Assembly: GCF_041053105.1 (NCBI RefSeq)
Contig: NZ_CP163444.1
Location: 5,084,001-5,148,000, forward strand
Length of the DNA: 64,000 nt
From: Streptomyces sp. R44
Lineage (GTDB): Bacteria; Actinomycetota; Actinomycetes; Streptomycetales; Streptomycetaceae
Direction: 5' to 3'
In this document: positions 21,046 to 27,887 of the stretch, one piece after another
How the letters are laid out: each line of letters begins with the position of its first letter
Numbering within the stretch: position 1 is the stretch's first letter
Translations under genes and position numbers: made by a program
Notes under the pieces: model-generated
Told to the model about the DNA's origin: nothing
The model's database searches: none
What the model saw: only the letters and a program-made list of their open reading frames with translations

Positions 21046-22020
21046 TCAGTGGCTGGGGGCGGCGCCGCCGCCCATCTCGGCGTTGAGATCGCGGACCGCC
21101 TGGGCGAAGTCGCGCATCCTCCCGGAGAGCGTTCCGGTGTGCTGGGCGAGGTCCCTGGCCGCCGTGGCCGCCGGCCCGAGGGTCCCCGCCTTGGGGACGC
21201 TGTTCACGTCGAGGCCGTCCATGGCGAGCTTGAGCTTGCCTATGGCATCGGCGAACTTCTTGGTCTTCTTGGGGTCCGAGTTCCGTACGGCGCCGGTGAT
21301 CTTGCCCATGCCGGAGGAGACCAGGGGCATGCGCTGGTGGTCGACGTCCTTGATGGCGTCGGCGACCTTCTTGACGCCCTCGGCCGCCTTCCGGGCCGCG
21401 CTCTCCTTCGGCAGCTTGGCGAAGTCGCGGAGGAAGGCGGGGGCCTTGTCGTTGAACTTCTCCATCTGCGGGATCAGCAGTTCGAGCTGTGCGCGAAGCC
21501 CGTCGAAGTTCGCGGTAGGGGGGAGGTCGGCAAGGCTGGTGCCGCCGTTGGCGACGCGTCGCTCGCGGGCCTCGACGTCCGTGCGGCTCTGCCGGGTGAT
21601 GTTGCCGTCCGCGTCGTAGGCGCGGATGAGGCGGTTGGGGTCGCCCCATTGCTGGAGGGTCCGCTGGATGCTGGTCAGCTTGCCCGTGAGGTAGACGCCG
21701 ATGCCGCCGACGACGATGGCCGCGAAGGCGCCGGCGCCGGTCGACATCCAGTACTTGAAGGCCGTGCCGAGGCCCTCGCCCTCGTACAGCTTCTCGATGC
21801 CGGCGGCGATGCCGTCGAAGCCGGCAGCTTCCCAGTACTCCGAAACCGGGTTCTTGACGATCTCCTTGTGGATCTCCAGGAACTTGTCTTTGAACTCCGG
21901 GACGATCAGGTGTTCTTTGAGCCAGTTGGTCGAGGGCAGCCAGCCTCCGTCCACGATCCGTAGTTTGTGGCTGAGGCCGGCGATCTGGATCTGGAGATCC
22001 CCGGTCGTTACTTCTGCCAT
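21046..22020 (-). CDS. helical membrane-segment protein upstream of tape measure
   Basis: 324 residues. There is one clear hydrophobic segment at about 92-113 (GAGAFAAIVVGGIGVYLTGKL), preceded by a helical domain with KDKFLEIHKEIVKNPVSEYW and followed by long amphipathic helices (IPQMEKFNDKAPAFLRDFAKL, KKVADAIKDVDHQRM, RMRDFAQAVRDLNAEM). No family is recognised. Location between the chaperones and tape-measure genes, and the overall style, suggest a split-off N-terminal part of a tape measure or a dedicated membrane-insertion protein. The stop is 29 bp from the next gene's ATG. Confidence 0.75.
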   Translation of the reverse strand: MAEVTTGDLQIQIAGLSHKLRIVDGGWLPSTNWLKEHLIVPEFKDKFLEIHKEIVKNPVSEYWEAAGFDGIAAGIEKLYEGEGLGTAFKYWMSTGAGAFAAIVVGGIGVYLTGKLTSIQRTLQQWGDPNRLIRAYDADGNITRQSRTDVEARERRVANGGTSLADLPPTANFDGLRAQLELLIPQMEKFNDKAPAFLRDFAKLPKESAARKAAEGVKKVADAIKDVDHQRMPLVSSGMGKITGAVRNSDPKKTKKFADAIGKLKLAMDGLDVNSVPKAGTLGPAATAARDLAQHTGTLSGRMRDFAQAVRDLNAEMGGGAAPSH

Positions 22021-22058
22021 GGTTTGCTCCGCTTCCGGCCGGTGACGGCCAAGCGCCG

Positions 22059-22087
22059 AAAAGCCCCTGCCGGTCGCGGCAGGGGCT
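22059..22087 (-). terminator. intrinsic terminator upstream of the tape-measure block
   Basis: On the minus strand AGCCCCTGCC pairs with GGCAGGGGCT and is followed by TTTTC. It separates the small gene 22114-22326 from the tape-measure block, so the latter needs read-through or its own promoter. Confidence 0.7.
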
Positions 22088-22113
22088 CGTTCGTCTGGGG
22101 GCGGCGGGGGCGG

Positions 22114-22326
22114 CTAGGCGTCGTCGTCCCGGCGGGAGCCGCGGCGCACCGTCGCGAGGGCGTCGTTCCAGCCCGCCGTGTACGCGAGGGTCTCGTACCG
22201 GCTGACCTCGGCGTACAGCGTGCCGAGCAACGCTCTCTTGTCGAGGGCGACGGGTCCGTCGAGGAGCTGGCGGAGGCGGTCCTGGAGCGGGATGTGCGGT
22301 CGCGATGCCTCGGCCTGCTGAGTCAT
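22114..22326 (-). CDS. small tail-cluster protein with ET-x-A-Y-TAGW motif
   Basis: 70 residues starting MTQQAEASRPHIPLQDRL. A helical N-terminal half is followed by AEVSRYETLAYTAGWNDALATVRRG and an acidic tail. The motif A-E-V-x-R-x-E-T-x-A-(F/Y)-T-A-G-W-x-(D/E)-A is shared with the plus-strand gene 22630-23424, whose 5' end lies about 300 bp away. No function is recognised. ATG 22326 was chosen over an in-frame upstream start because the extra 23 residues (PPPHSAAPPRTHG-type) look like untranslated GC-rich sequence. The promoter region upstream contains repeated TGTTCG/CGAACA half-sites. Confidence 0.65.
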   Translation of the reverse strand: MTQQAEASRPHIPLQDRLRQLLDGPVALDKRALLGTLYAEVSRYETLAYTAGWNDALATVRRGSRRDDDA

Positions 22327-22396
22327 GGACGCCTGCCTTCCGGTTGCTTGCCCGTGCGTGCGTGGCGGCGCCGCGGAGTGAGGCGGGGGCACCACA

Positions 22397-22524
22397 TGTT
22401 CGAACTACTGTGCGAACAGAGTTTGGAACACCTGTTCGGGTTTTGTCGAGCGGGAAACGTCTGACGGCGTGTCTTCTTGCGGGTTCCCCGAGGGGGTTGG
22501 TCCTCGAACAGAGCTTGTGTTCGA
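22397..22524. promoter_or_regulatory. array of TGTTCG/CGAACA dyads with a LexA-type box
   Basis: The divergent gap 22327-22629 holds three dyads: TGTTCG at 22397 with CGAACA ending 22418; GAAC-ACCT-GTTC at 22426-22437, which fits the relaxed actinobacterial SOS box GAAC-N4-GTTC; and TCGAACA at 22504 with TGTTCGA ending 22524. They sit between the minus-strand gene at 22326 and the plus-strand gene at 22630, so a common regulator could control both. LexA binding is only inferred. The remainder of the gap shows no gene. Confidence 0.5.
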
Positions 22525-22629
22525 CCGGGGTACTCTGGAAGGCGCGTTCCCCGGACCTGACTCATTCGGGGGGCCGGGGGCGCGAGGGGCGCGTGGGGAC
22601 CCCAGGGGGTTGGAAGGCAGTGCTGACGC

Positions 22630-23424
22630 ATGGACACGGAGCCGGCAGGTAACCGGCGCGAGCAGGTCATCGACTGGCTCGAATCCCACCCTGACCTGCC
22701 CCATCTCTTCGCGCGGCTCGCCGAGCTCGTCCACGTCGCCGGGTACGCCCCGGAGGACCTCGTCGTGCTGCCCCGCGCCGAGGTGGACCGCCGCGAGACC
22801 GCCGCGTTCACCGCCGGCTGGGCCGAGGCCGTCTCCGACGAACTTCCCCGCATCCGCAGGGAGTACGAGCGGCGCGTGGCCGACGCCTACGCACAGGGGC
22901 AGGGTGACGCGCGTGGAATACGCCGCCCGCAGCGCCGTACGGACGCCCACCACGAGGGCGCCCGCGTCATCCCGCTGCCCTTCGCCCGGCTCATGGAACC
23001 GCCGGCCGTGGTGGTCGACGCCGAGGAGCGCGTCCGCCGGGAGCGCGAGCTGTTCGAACAGCGCTCCGAGCCGGAGTACGAGGAGTACGCGCCGGAGCCC
23101 GAGTCCGTGCCGACGCCCGTGCCGACGCCCGTGCCCGCGAACGAGCCGGAGCCCGAGCGCACGGCGGAGCCCGAGCCGGAGCCCGAGCCGGAGGTCCGGG
23201 CCGGCGCCCAGGAGAGCCGCACCCGCCGGAACCCCCAGCCGGTGCGGAAGGTCGTCCGCGGCAAGGGCGGCCGCCCGATCGTGCCGCCGCTCAGCGGCGT
23301 ACCCGGCCAGACCGGAGGGACCCCCGAGCGGCGCGGCCGCCGGCTCTCCGAACGGGCCAGGACCCTGGAGGAGGAGCTGGCCGCCGAACGAGCACAGGAA
23401 GCGCCCCCGGATCCCGCTTCCTGA
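22630..23424 (+). CDS. hypothetical protein with acidic repeats, opposite to the tail operon
   Basis: 264 residues, high third-position GC. Residues 1-90 are a helical domain containing AEVDRRETAAFTAGWAEAVSD, the same motif as the small gene on the other strand. A middle region (about 150-200) is Pro/Glu-rich with PTPVPTPVP and EPEPEPEPE repeats, and the C-terminus is basic then helical (RKVVRGKGGRPIVPPL; RARTLEEELAAERAQ). No known family. It is convergent with the chaperone genes and ends inside a long perfect terminator hairpin. Start ATG 22630 with GGAAGG about 12 nt upstream. Confidence 0.7.
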   Translation: MDTEPAGNRREQVIDWLESHPDLPHLFARLAELVHVAGYAPEDLVVLPRAEVDRRETAAFTAGWAEAVSDELPRIRREYERRVADAYAQGQGDARGIRRPQRRTDAHHEGARVIPLPFARLMEPPAVVVDAEERVRRERELFEQRSEPEYEEYAPEPESVPTPVPTPVPANEPEPERTAEPEPEPEPEVRAGAQESRTRRNPQPVRKVVRGKGGRPIVPPLSGVPGQTGGTPERRGRRLSERARTLEEELAAERAQEAPPDPAS

Positions 23425-23445
23425 GGGGAGCGGGATCCGGGGGCG
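23402..23445. terminator. bidirectional terminator between convergent genes
   Basis: Seventeen-bp perfect stem, CGCCCCCGGATCCCGCT (23402-23418) against its complement at 23429-23445, without a T tract. It covers the stop codon of the plus-strand gene and lies 10 bp beyond the end of the minus-strand chaperone frame, so it can serve both. Confidence 0.8.
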
Positions 23446-23455
23446 AAGGCGCACG

Positions 23456-23866
23456 TCAGCCGAAGAAGCGGGCGAGGGCCGACGGGGAGACGGCCGCGTC
23501 CTGTGTCGGCTCGCCGTCCTGCTTCTCCTCGTCCTCGTCCGTGACACCCGGACGGGGAACGGGCTTCGGCGGATCCGGGGTCTCGTCGTCCTCACCGGAG
23601 TTGACGCTCTGGAACATCCAGTTGGAGATGGCCAGATGGTCCACCGTGGCGGCGAGGAGATGGTCGGTCAGCGACCACTCCGCCGACTCGCCGTGGATCT
23701 CGCGCTGCACCGCGCCGTCCGCCGGAAGGTGCTTGATCATCACCATCAGGCGCCGGCTGGAGAGCTCGCCCCGGTGCCAGTCGAGGAGATCGGTGGCGTA
23801 GTAGCGGAGGAGGTCCGCCTCAAGGGCCTCGGCGTGTTCGTCGACGAACTCGACGAGGCTCAGTCT
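23456..23866 (-). CDS. tail assembly chaperone, T part reached by -1 frameshift
   Basis: This frame has no good start of its own at the 5' end. Reading from the slippery site gives R-L-S-L-V-E-F-V-D-E-H then LLRYY, DLLDWHRGELSSRRLMVMIKHLP, LTDHLLAATVDHL and ISNWMFQSVN, the sequence style of the actinophage GT chaperone extension, followed by an acidic Pro-rich tail. The expected product is a fusion with the G frame (about 231 residues). An internal ATG at 23746 gives only the last 96 residues and I think it is not the main start. G and GT coat the tape measure during tail assembly. Confidence 0.8.
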   Translation of the reverse strand, partial: RLSLVEFVDEHAEALEADLLRYYATDLLDWHRGELSSRRLMVMIKHLPADGAVQREIHGESAEWSLTDHLLAATVDHLAISNWMFQSVNSGEDDETPDPPKPVPRPGVTDEDEEKQDGEPTQDAAVSPSALARFFG

Positions 23867-24150
23867 TCCCCCAGGCCGAGCCCGGTCTCCTTGCCGTAGG
23901 CCTCCAGGATCGCGGCGATGTCCTGCATCGTGAGGTCGTGCTCCTCGAAGCGGACGTACTGCTCCTCACCCATCAGGAGTTCGAGCAGACCGTCCACGTC
24001 GTTGTCGTCGAGCTTCCGCAGCGCCTTCGCGGTCTTGCGGGAGAGCTCGGTGGGAAGCGTGTAGGACTCGCCGTCCAGCTCGAAGGACCAGCTGCGGCCG
24101 TGGGCCTCCAGTCGCTGGGCGCGGGCGGCGTTGACGTCGAAACGGGCCAT
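23860..24150 (-). CDS. tail assembly chaperone, G part
   Basis: 96 residues, MARFDVNAARAQRLEAHGRS then SFELDGESYTLPTELSRKTAKAL and LLELLMGEEQYVRFEEHDLTMQDIAAILEAYG. This matches the short product of the siphophage G/GT pair in size, place (between tube and tape measure) and sequence style. The last codons before the stop contain the slippery run, so a fraction of ribosomes should continue in the -1 frame to make the longer GT protein. Confidence 0.8.
   Translation of the reverse strand: MARFDVNAARAQRLEAHGRSWSFELDGESYTLPTELSRKTAKALRKLDDNDVDGLLELLMGEEQYVRFEEHDLTMQDIAAILEAYGKETGLGLGED
23866..23872 (-). other. putative -1 ribosomal frameshift site
   Basis: Minus-strand GGGGGAA, read in zero frame as ctG-GGG-GAA-gac-tga, lies two codons before the G stop. 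A -1 slip joins codon GAA to AGA-CTG-AGC and opens the 136-residue T frame. The P-site GGG re-pairs perfectly; the A-site GAA to GGA re-pairing is imperfect, so efficiency is uncertain. Confidence 0.75.
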
Positions 24151-24194
24151 GGTGATGCGTACTCCTTGTTCGATCGAGTGAGGAGGAGAGGGGT

Positions 24195-24225
24195 GGGGCG
24201 GGACGGCGGTGCGCCGTCCCGCCCC
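24195..24225 (-). terminator. hairpin between tail tube and chaperone genes
   Basis: Thirteen-bp perfect stem GGGGCGGGACGGC / GCCGTCCCGCCCC with a 5-nt loop and no T tract. It follows the tail-tube gene by 13 bp and probably lowers chaperone expression relative to the abundant tube protein or stabilises the tube mRNA 3' end. Confidence 0.6.
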
Positions 24226-24238
24226 GGGTGGAGAAGGA

Positions 24239-24850
24239 TCAGACGGTCGCGGAGTACTGGCTGTCCTTCATGAGGAAGGTCGCCAGCGGCTTGCCGTCGC
24301 CCTTCGACATGGCGGTGAAGGTGACACCCAGCTGGGAGGCCGCCTTGCGGGCCAGCTTGATGTCGTCGGTCGCGGTGACCTGGCCGCGCGGGATGATGAA
24401 GCGGTACTTCACCGCGGTCGTGCCACCGGCCTTGACGTCGGTGAACTCCAGGCCGAGGGCGCGGACGTCCGCGAACGGACGCTCGGCGATCTCGTACCGG
24501 TAGGTGTCGACCGCCGGGGTCGGCTCGGCCTTCACCGCGTCGCCGCCCATGAAGAACGGCAGCGTGTCCTCGTTGAACTGGAGCAGCGAGAACTTCAGCG
24601 ACAGGTCACGGCTCGAGTAGATGTAGTGGACCGGGGAGACCGACTGCCACGAGTCGATGGCCTCCAGCTTGTCCTTCTTCGAGAACGTGACGCCGTCGCC
24701 GGAGGTGAAGCCGAGGTCCTTCCAGCCCGCGCCGGACCAGTCGGCGGCGGAGTCCGTGCCGAAGGTGGCGGGGAGGGAGGTGCCGGCGTCGGCGACGTAG
24801 AGCTTGCCGATGCCTGCGACGCGGATCTCAGCGGAGTTGTTTCCGGCCAT
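24239..24850 (-). CDS. major tail (tube) protein
   Basis: 203 residues starting MAGNNSAEIRVAGIGKLYVA. It has the actinophage tail-tube style: GKLYVADAGTSLPA near 15-28, a WKDLGFTSGDGVTFSKK strand-loop near 43-59, PVHYIYSSRDLSLKFSLLQF, and the C-terminal VKYRFIIPRGQVTATDDIKL with a final beta strand. Such subunits stack as hexamers to form the tube. It is followed by a strong hairpin, as expected for the most abundant tail product. ATG 24850 is preceded by AAGGAGAAACC; an upstream in-frame start at 24913 lies inside a terminator hairpin. Confidence 0.88.
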   Translation of the reverse strand: MAGNNSAEIRVAGIGKLYVADAGTSLPATFGTDSAADWSGAGWKDLGFTSGDGVTFSKKDKLEAIDSWQSVSPVHYIYSSRDLSLKFSLLQFNEDTLPFFMGGDAVKAEPTPAVDTYRYEIAERPFADVRALGLEFTDVKAGGTTAVKYRFIIPRGQVTATDDIKLARKAASQLGVTFTAMSKGDGKPLATFLMKDSQYSATV

Positions 24851-24911
24851 GGTGGGTTTCTCCTTGGGTTGGGTGAGAAGGCCGCCCCGGGTCGGCTGAT
24901 CCGGGTACGGC

Positions 24912-24937
24912 AAAGGCCCCGCCGAATGGCGAGGCCT
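24912..24937 (-). terminator. terminator-like hairpin upstream of the tail tube gene
   Basis: On the minus strand AGGCCTCGCC-attc-GGCGGGGCCT followed by TTG, with one T-G pair. It lies between the tail-terminator-like gene and the tube gene. Confidence 0.55.
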
Positions 24938-24973
24938 GGTCTGTGGGTCGCTGGGTGTCCCCGGGCCGGGTGG

Positions 24974-25381
24974 CTAGAAGACGTTCAGCGAGAGCTGGAT
25001 GACGCAGAGGTAGCGGTTGGCGCCCCGGTAGAGGTAGTCGGGCATCCAGCGCGGCCCGTCCTGCTCCTCGACGTCGCTGACGAAGGTGGCGCCGAGCTGC
25101 TTGCCGATGGTGGCGAGCAGCGCCCGCCGGGCGGCGTTGGCGAGGACGTGGGCCGCGTTCTTGGTCGGCCCGTACACCTCGAACTCGATCAGCGGCTTGT
25201 CGACGTGCAGGTCGCCGATCCAGGCGCCGCCGCGGCGGTTCACCAGGACGGCGTTCTGCGTGCCGTCGAAGCCGGCCGGCGCCTGGACGGCGACCGTGAC
25301 GCCGGCCATCGCCGGGTCGGCCTTGAGGACGTCGACGACCAGCTTCTCGACGTCCGGGAACGCACTCGGGGGAGTGGTCAT
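24974..25381 (-). CDS. tail terminator-like / minor tail protein
   Basis: 135 residues starting MTTPPSAFPDVEKLVVDVL. It has the compact alpha/beta pattern of phage tail terminator and tail completion proteins: an N-terminal helix, VTVAVQAP strand, AVLVNRRGGAW, KPLIEFEVYGPTKNAAHVLANAARRALLA helix, and a C-terminal YLCVIQLSLNVF strand. It is the first structural gene of the operon, directly upstream of the tube gene, which is where tail terminators lie. ATG 25381 follows GGAGAA. A longer open frame upstream is Pro/Arg-rich and not credible. Confidence 0.7.
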   Translation of the reverse strand: MTTPPSAFPDVEKLVVDVLKADPAMAGVTVAVQAPAGFDGTQNAVLVNRRGGAWIGDLHVDKPLIEFEVYGPTKNAAHVLANAARRALLATIGKQLGATFVSDVEEQDGPRWMPDYLYRGANRYLCVIQLSLNVF

Positions 25382-25550
25382 GACGGTTCTCCTCGGGAGA
25401 AGGGGAGGCGGGACGGGCGGTACGGGGGCCGCCCGGGGCGCTCGACGCGGGGGAGGGGCGGGGGCGCGGAGCGCTCCCGGACGGCGTACGGCGGAGACTG
25501 CGGCCCGTCTCGCGGGCACAGCTCCGCCGCTGCACCAACTGTGACAGGGA

Positions 25551-25567
25551 GCGTGCGCGCACGCAAC
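25551..25567. promoter_or_regulatory. operator-like palindrome upstream of tail operon
   Basis: GCGTGCGCGCACGC at 25551-25564 is a perfect palindrome; read on the minus strand with its flank it is GTTGCGTGCGCGCACGC, sharing GTTGCGTGCG with the site at 27887-27896. It could overlap a weak promoter on the minus strand (TTGCGT, 17 bp, CACAGT) about 160 nt before the tail-terminator-like gene. Confidence 0.5.
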
Positions 25568-25658
25568 TAGTTCTGGATGCGATGTGCTCGTGACCCTGCG
25601 GGCGGGCGGCTGTACGGGCCCCCGATAGGTTGAACGGCCCCGACCCAGGAGCCGCCCC

Positions 25659-26492
25659 GTGTCCGCCCGCCCCCGCCTGCTCTACGTGACCGACCTCGCC
25701 TACCCGGCCCGGGGCCGCCGCTACTGCGACGAGGACATCCACCTCACCGCCCGGCTCCGCGAGAACTTCGACCTGGCGCTCTGCCACCCGCTCGACGCCG
25801 CCGCCCTCATGGACGCCTTCGACGCCGTCGTCGTCCGCAACAGCGGCCCGGTCCTCGGCTACCAGAAGGAGTACGAGGCCTTCCGCACGCAGGCCCTGGC
25901 CCGCGGAACCCGCGTCTACAACCCGCTCCACGGCCGCGGCGACATGGCCGGCAAGCAGTACCTCCTCGACCTCACCGCCGCCGGCCACCCCGTCATCCCC
26001 ACCGCCGACCGGCCCGAGGACCTCCACCGCCTGCCCGAGGCCGAGCGGTACGCGGTCAAGCCCAAGGCCGGCGCCGACTCCATAGGGCTGCGTTTCGTCC
26101 GGTACGAAGACCTCACAGAGCTCGCCGGTCTCGCCTACGGCGACGTGCTGGTCCAGCCGCGCGTCGACTTCCGGTACGAGGTCTCCTTCTACTTCGTCGA
26201 CGACCTCTTCCAGTACGCCCTGTACGCCCCCGACCCCGAGCGCCGCTGGGTCCTGGAGCCGTACGAACCGACCGCCGACGACCTCGCCTTCGCCCGCCGC
26301 TTCATCGACTGGAACACCCTCGACCACGGCATCCAGCGCGTCGACGCCTGCCGCGCCCCCGGCGGCGAGCTGCTCCTCGTCGAGCTGGAGGACCTCAACC
26401 CGTACCTCTCCCTCGACCGCGTGCCCGAGGAGACCCGCGAGCGCTTCGCCACGGTCCTCGCCGACTCGCTCCGCCGCTTCCTGGCGGCATGA
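25659..26492 (+). CDS. ATP-grasp domain protein
   Basis: 277 residues, GTG start behind CAGGAG. It reads as an ATP-grasp ligase: an N-terminal Rossmann-like domain (LLYVTDLAYPARGRRYCDEDI; AVVVRNSGPVLGYQKEYEAF), the nucleotide-binding lysines in GRGDMAGKQYLLDLTAAGHPVIPT and YAVKPKAGADSIGLRFV, and metal-binding acidic residues in LLLVELEDLNPYLSLD. Such enzymes join a carboxylate to an amine or thiol through an acyl phosphate; the substrate is unknown. It is a lone plus-strand gene between the regulator cassette and the tail operon, flanked by terminators, and may be cargo unrelated to the tail. Confidence 0.75.
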   Translation: MSARPRLLYVTDLAYPARGRRYCDEDIHLTARLRENFDLALCHPLDAAALMDAFDAVVVRNSGPVLGYQKEYEAFRTQALARGTRVYNPLHGRGDMAGKQYLLDLTAAGHPVIPTADRPEDLHRLPEAERYAVKPKAGADSIGLRFVRYEDLTELAGLAYGDVLVQPRVDFRYEVSFYFVDDLFQYALYAPDPERRWVLEPYEPTADDLAFARRFIDWNTLDHGIQRVDACRAPGGELLLVELEDLNPYLSLDRVPEETRERFATVLADSLRRFLAA

Positions 26493-26495
26493 CGA

Positions 26496-26531
26496 AGCGC
26501 CCCGGGTCCGGAAGACCGGACTCGGGGCGCT
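26496..26531. terminator. bidirectional terminator between ATP-grasp and HTH genes
   Basis: AGCGCCCCG-g-GTCCGG-aaga-CCGGAC-t-CGGGGCGCT, a nearly perfect 16-bp stem in the 53-bp gap between two convergent genes. Confidence 0.85.
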
Positions 26532-26545
26532 GCGGTGACGGGCGG

Positions 26546-26749
26546 TCAGGCGGTACGGGGGCGGCGGCGGGCCAGCCGCTCGGCCGCGAAGACGTCCTCC
26601 AGGCGGAAGAGCTGCGCGCGGCCCGCCCGGCCCGCGGCCCGCAGATGGCCCAGCTGGACCCACTTGCGGATCGTCGCGGGCGCCACCCCCGCCTCCTCGG
26701 CCGCCAGCGGGCCGGGGACCAGGGTGGGCAGTGCGGGCGAGCTCAGCAT
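26546..26749 (-). CDS. MerR/excisionase-like helix-turn-helix protein
   Basis: 67 residues. The core AAEEAGVAPATIRKWVQLGHL followed by an R-x-G-R-x-x-LFRLEDV wing and an Arg-rich tail is the winged HTH of MerR-like and excisionase-like proteins (HTH_17). It would bind DNA. ATG 26749 is preceded by AAGGAGACC and overlaps the stop of the upstream zinc-ribbon gene by 7 bp, so it is the last gene of a three-gene regulator operon. With no integrase nearby, a transcription factor role is more likely than excision. Confidence 0.8.
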   Translation of the reverse strand: MLSSPALPTLVPGPLAAEEAGVAPATIRKWVQLGHLRAAGRAGRAQLFRLEDVFAAERLARRRPRTA

Positions 26750-27516
26750 GAGGTCTCCTTCGGGTCGTCCATCGCCGCCTCGATCTCCTCGGTACGGGTC
26801 CCCGACGCCTCCGACAGCTCCTCCCACCGCTCCTCCGGCCACAGGTGCCGGTAGGCGGGGTCGTCCTGGCAGCCGCACACCTCGTCCGTGCAGACACAGG
26901 CCGGGTTCACGCACAGCACCGCGCGCCGGTCGGGGAACGCCCGCAGCGACACCGAGTCGCACCAGGGGCAGCGGCCCGAGACCCGCACGATCGTCTCCGA
27001 GTCGCCGAGCGTCCTCGCGCAGCGCCGGGCCATCCTGCGGATCTCGTCCCGCACGTGCCGGGCCAGGTCCGGGTGGGCCGCGATCGGGTCGAGCAGGCCC
27101 ACGAGGCGCCGGAGCCGGTCGATCACGCCGGCGCGGGGCGGACGGGGGAGCGTGAGCCGGGCGCACACCGCCTCCTCCAGCTCCACCACCCCGTCGGTGA
27201 TGTCGCGGATGGCGTCGGAGACGTGCAGCCGGATCGGGGCGGCCCCGTGGCCGGGGACGGCGAGCCCGTGCCGCTGCTGGAGCAGCAGCGCCTCCCGGCG
27301 CTCCTCGCGGATCAGCTCGTCACGGCCGGCCGGGGAGGGGGCGGGCGCGGTGCCGGCGGGCCCGCGCCGGCCGGGCGCGAGCTCCTCGGCGAGCTCGGGG
27401 AACTGTCGTACGAGGGAGGCGGTCCAGAGCGCGATGTCCCGCAGCACGAGCGCGACGGCGGGGTCCGTGGGGGAGACCTCGCCGGCCGGGCGCGCGGGCG
27501 TGGTGTCGTCAGTCAC
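26743..27516 (-). CDS. helical protein with C-terminal cysteine-rich zinc ribbon
   Basis: 257 residues from GTG 27516, which overlaps the stop of the WhiB-like gene by 8 bp. The N-terminal 170 residues are helical (VALVLRDIALWTASLVRQF; IRDITDGVVELEEAV; LRRLVGLLDPIAAHPDLARHVRDEIRRM). The C-terminal part has CPWCDSVSLRAF, AVLCVNPACVCTDEVCGC and ends PAYRHLWPEERWEEL, giving seven cysteines spaced like zinc ribbons. Such proteins are frequent beside WhiB and HTH genes in actinophages, with no known function. A longer open frame starting at 27606 would run through the WhiB gene and is rejected. Confidence 0.75.
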   Translation of the reverse strand: MTDDTTPARPAGEVSPTDPAVALVLRDIALWTASLVRQFPELAEELAPGRRGPAGTAPAPSPAGRDELIREERREALLLQQRHGLAVPGHGAAPIRLHVSDAIRDITDGVVELEEAVCARLTLPRPPRAGVIDRLRRLVGLLDPIAAHPDLARHVRDEIRRMARRCARTLGDSETIVRVSGRCPWCDSVSLRAFPDRRAVLCVNPACVCTDEVCGCQDDPAYRHLWPEERWEELSEASGTRTEEIEAAMDDPKETSC

Positions 27517-27823
27517 GGCGGCCGCTTCCCGTCTTCGCGAGGGCCTTGGCCACGCGGTGGGCGTCCGCCGGGCGGCCGTTGCGCCAGAGGCGGCCCGCGC
27601 AGACACCGTCGAAGTAGCTCTCGGCCGGGGCCACCGCCGTCTCGCACTCGTTCCGCACGGGGCAGGAGGCGCAGGCCCGCAGGGCCGGGGCCGCCTCCTT
27701 GGCGCGGCGGGCGAAGACGACGGACGGGGAGAGGCCGGCGCACGCGGCGGAGGCCTGCCAGGGGGACGGGTCGGGATGGAACAAGGGGTTCTCCACGGTC
27801 CGGGGCCCGCCCGGGCCGACCAC
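27509..27823 (-). CDS. WhiB-like iron-sulfur transcription factor
   Basis: 104 residues from GTG 27823; a second GTG at 27796 would give 95. It has the Wbl signature: cysteines at 28, 51, 54 and 60 (C...CxxCxxxxxC) for a [4Fe-4S] cluster, then the turn motif as DGVCAGRLWRNG in place of the usual GVWGG, then a basic tail (HRVAKALAKTGSGRRD) for AT-hook-like DNA binding. Wbl proteins act with the principal sigma factor. Phage Wbl proteins also occur. It heads the minus-strand regulator operon, with an operator-like palindrome about 65 bp upstream. Confidence 0.88.
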   Translation of the reverse strand: MVGPGGPRTVENPLFHPDPSPWQASAACAGLSPSVVFARRAKEAAPALRACASCPVRNECETAVAPAESYFDGVCAGRLWRNGRPADAHRVAKALAKTGSGRRD

Positions 27824-27887
27824 GGGGCCGGTGGGGCGCCTGGGGCTCAGGGGGCCGACGAGTGCGGCGGCGAGCCAGACTTACACG

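Noticed and set aside
26546..26749. Excisionase for an integrative element
   Set aside because: The HTH protein resembles excisionases, but no integrase or attachment site is present, so a regulator is the safer call.
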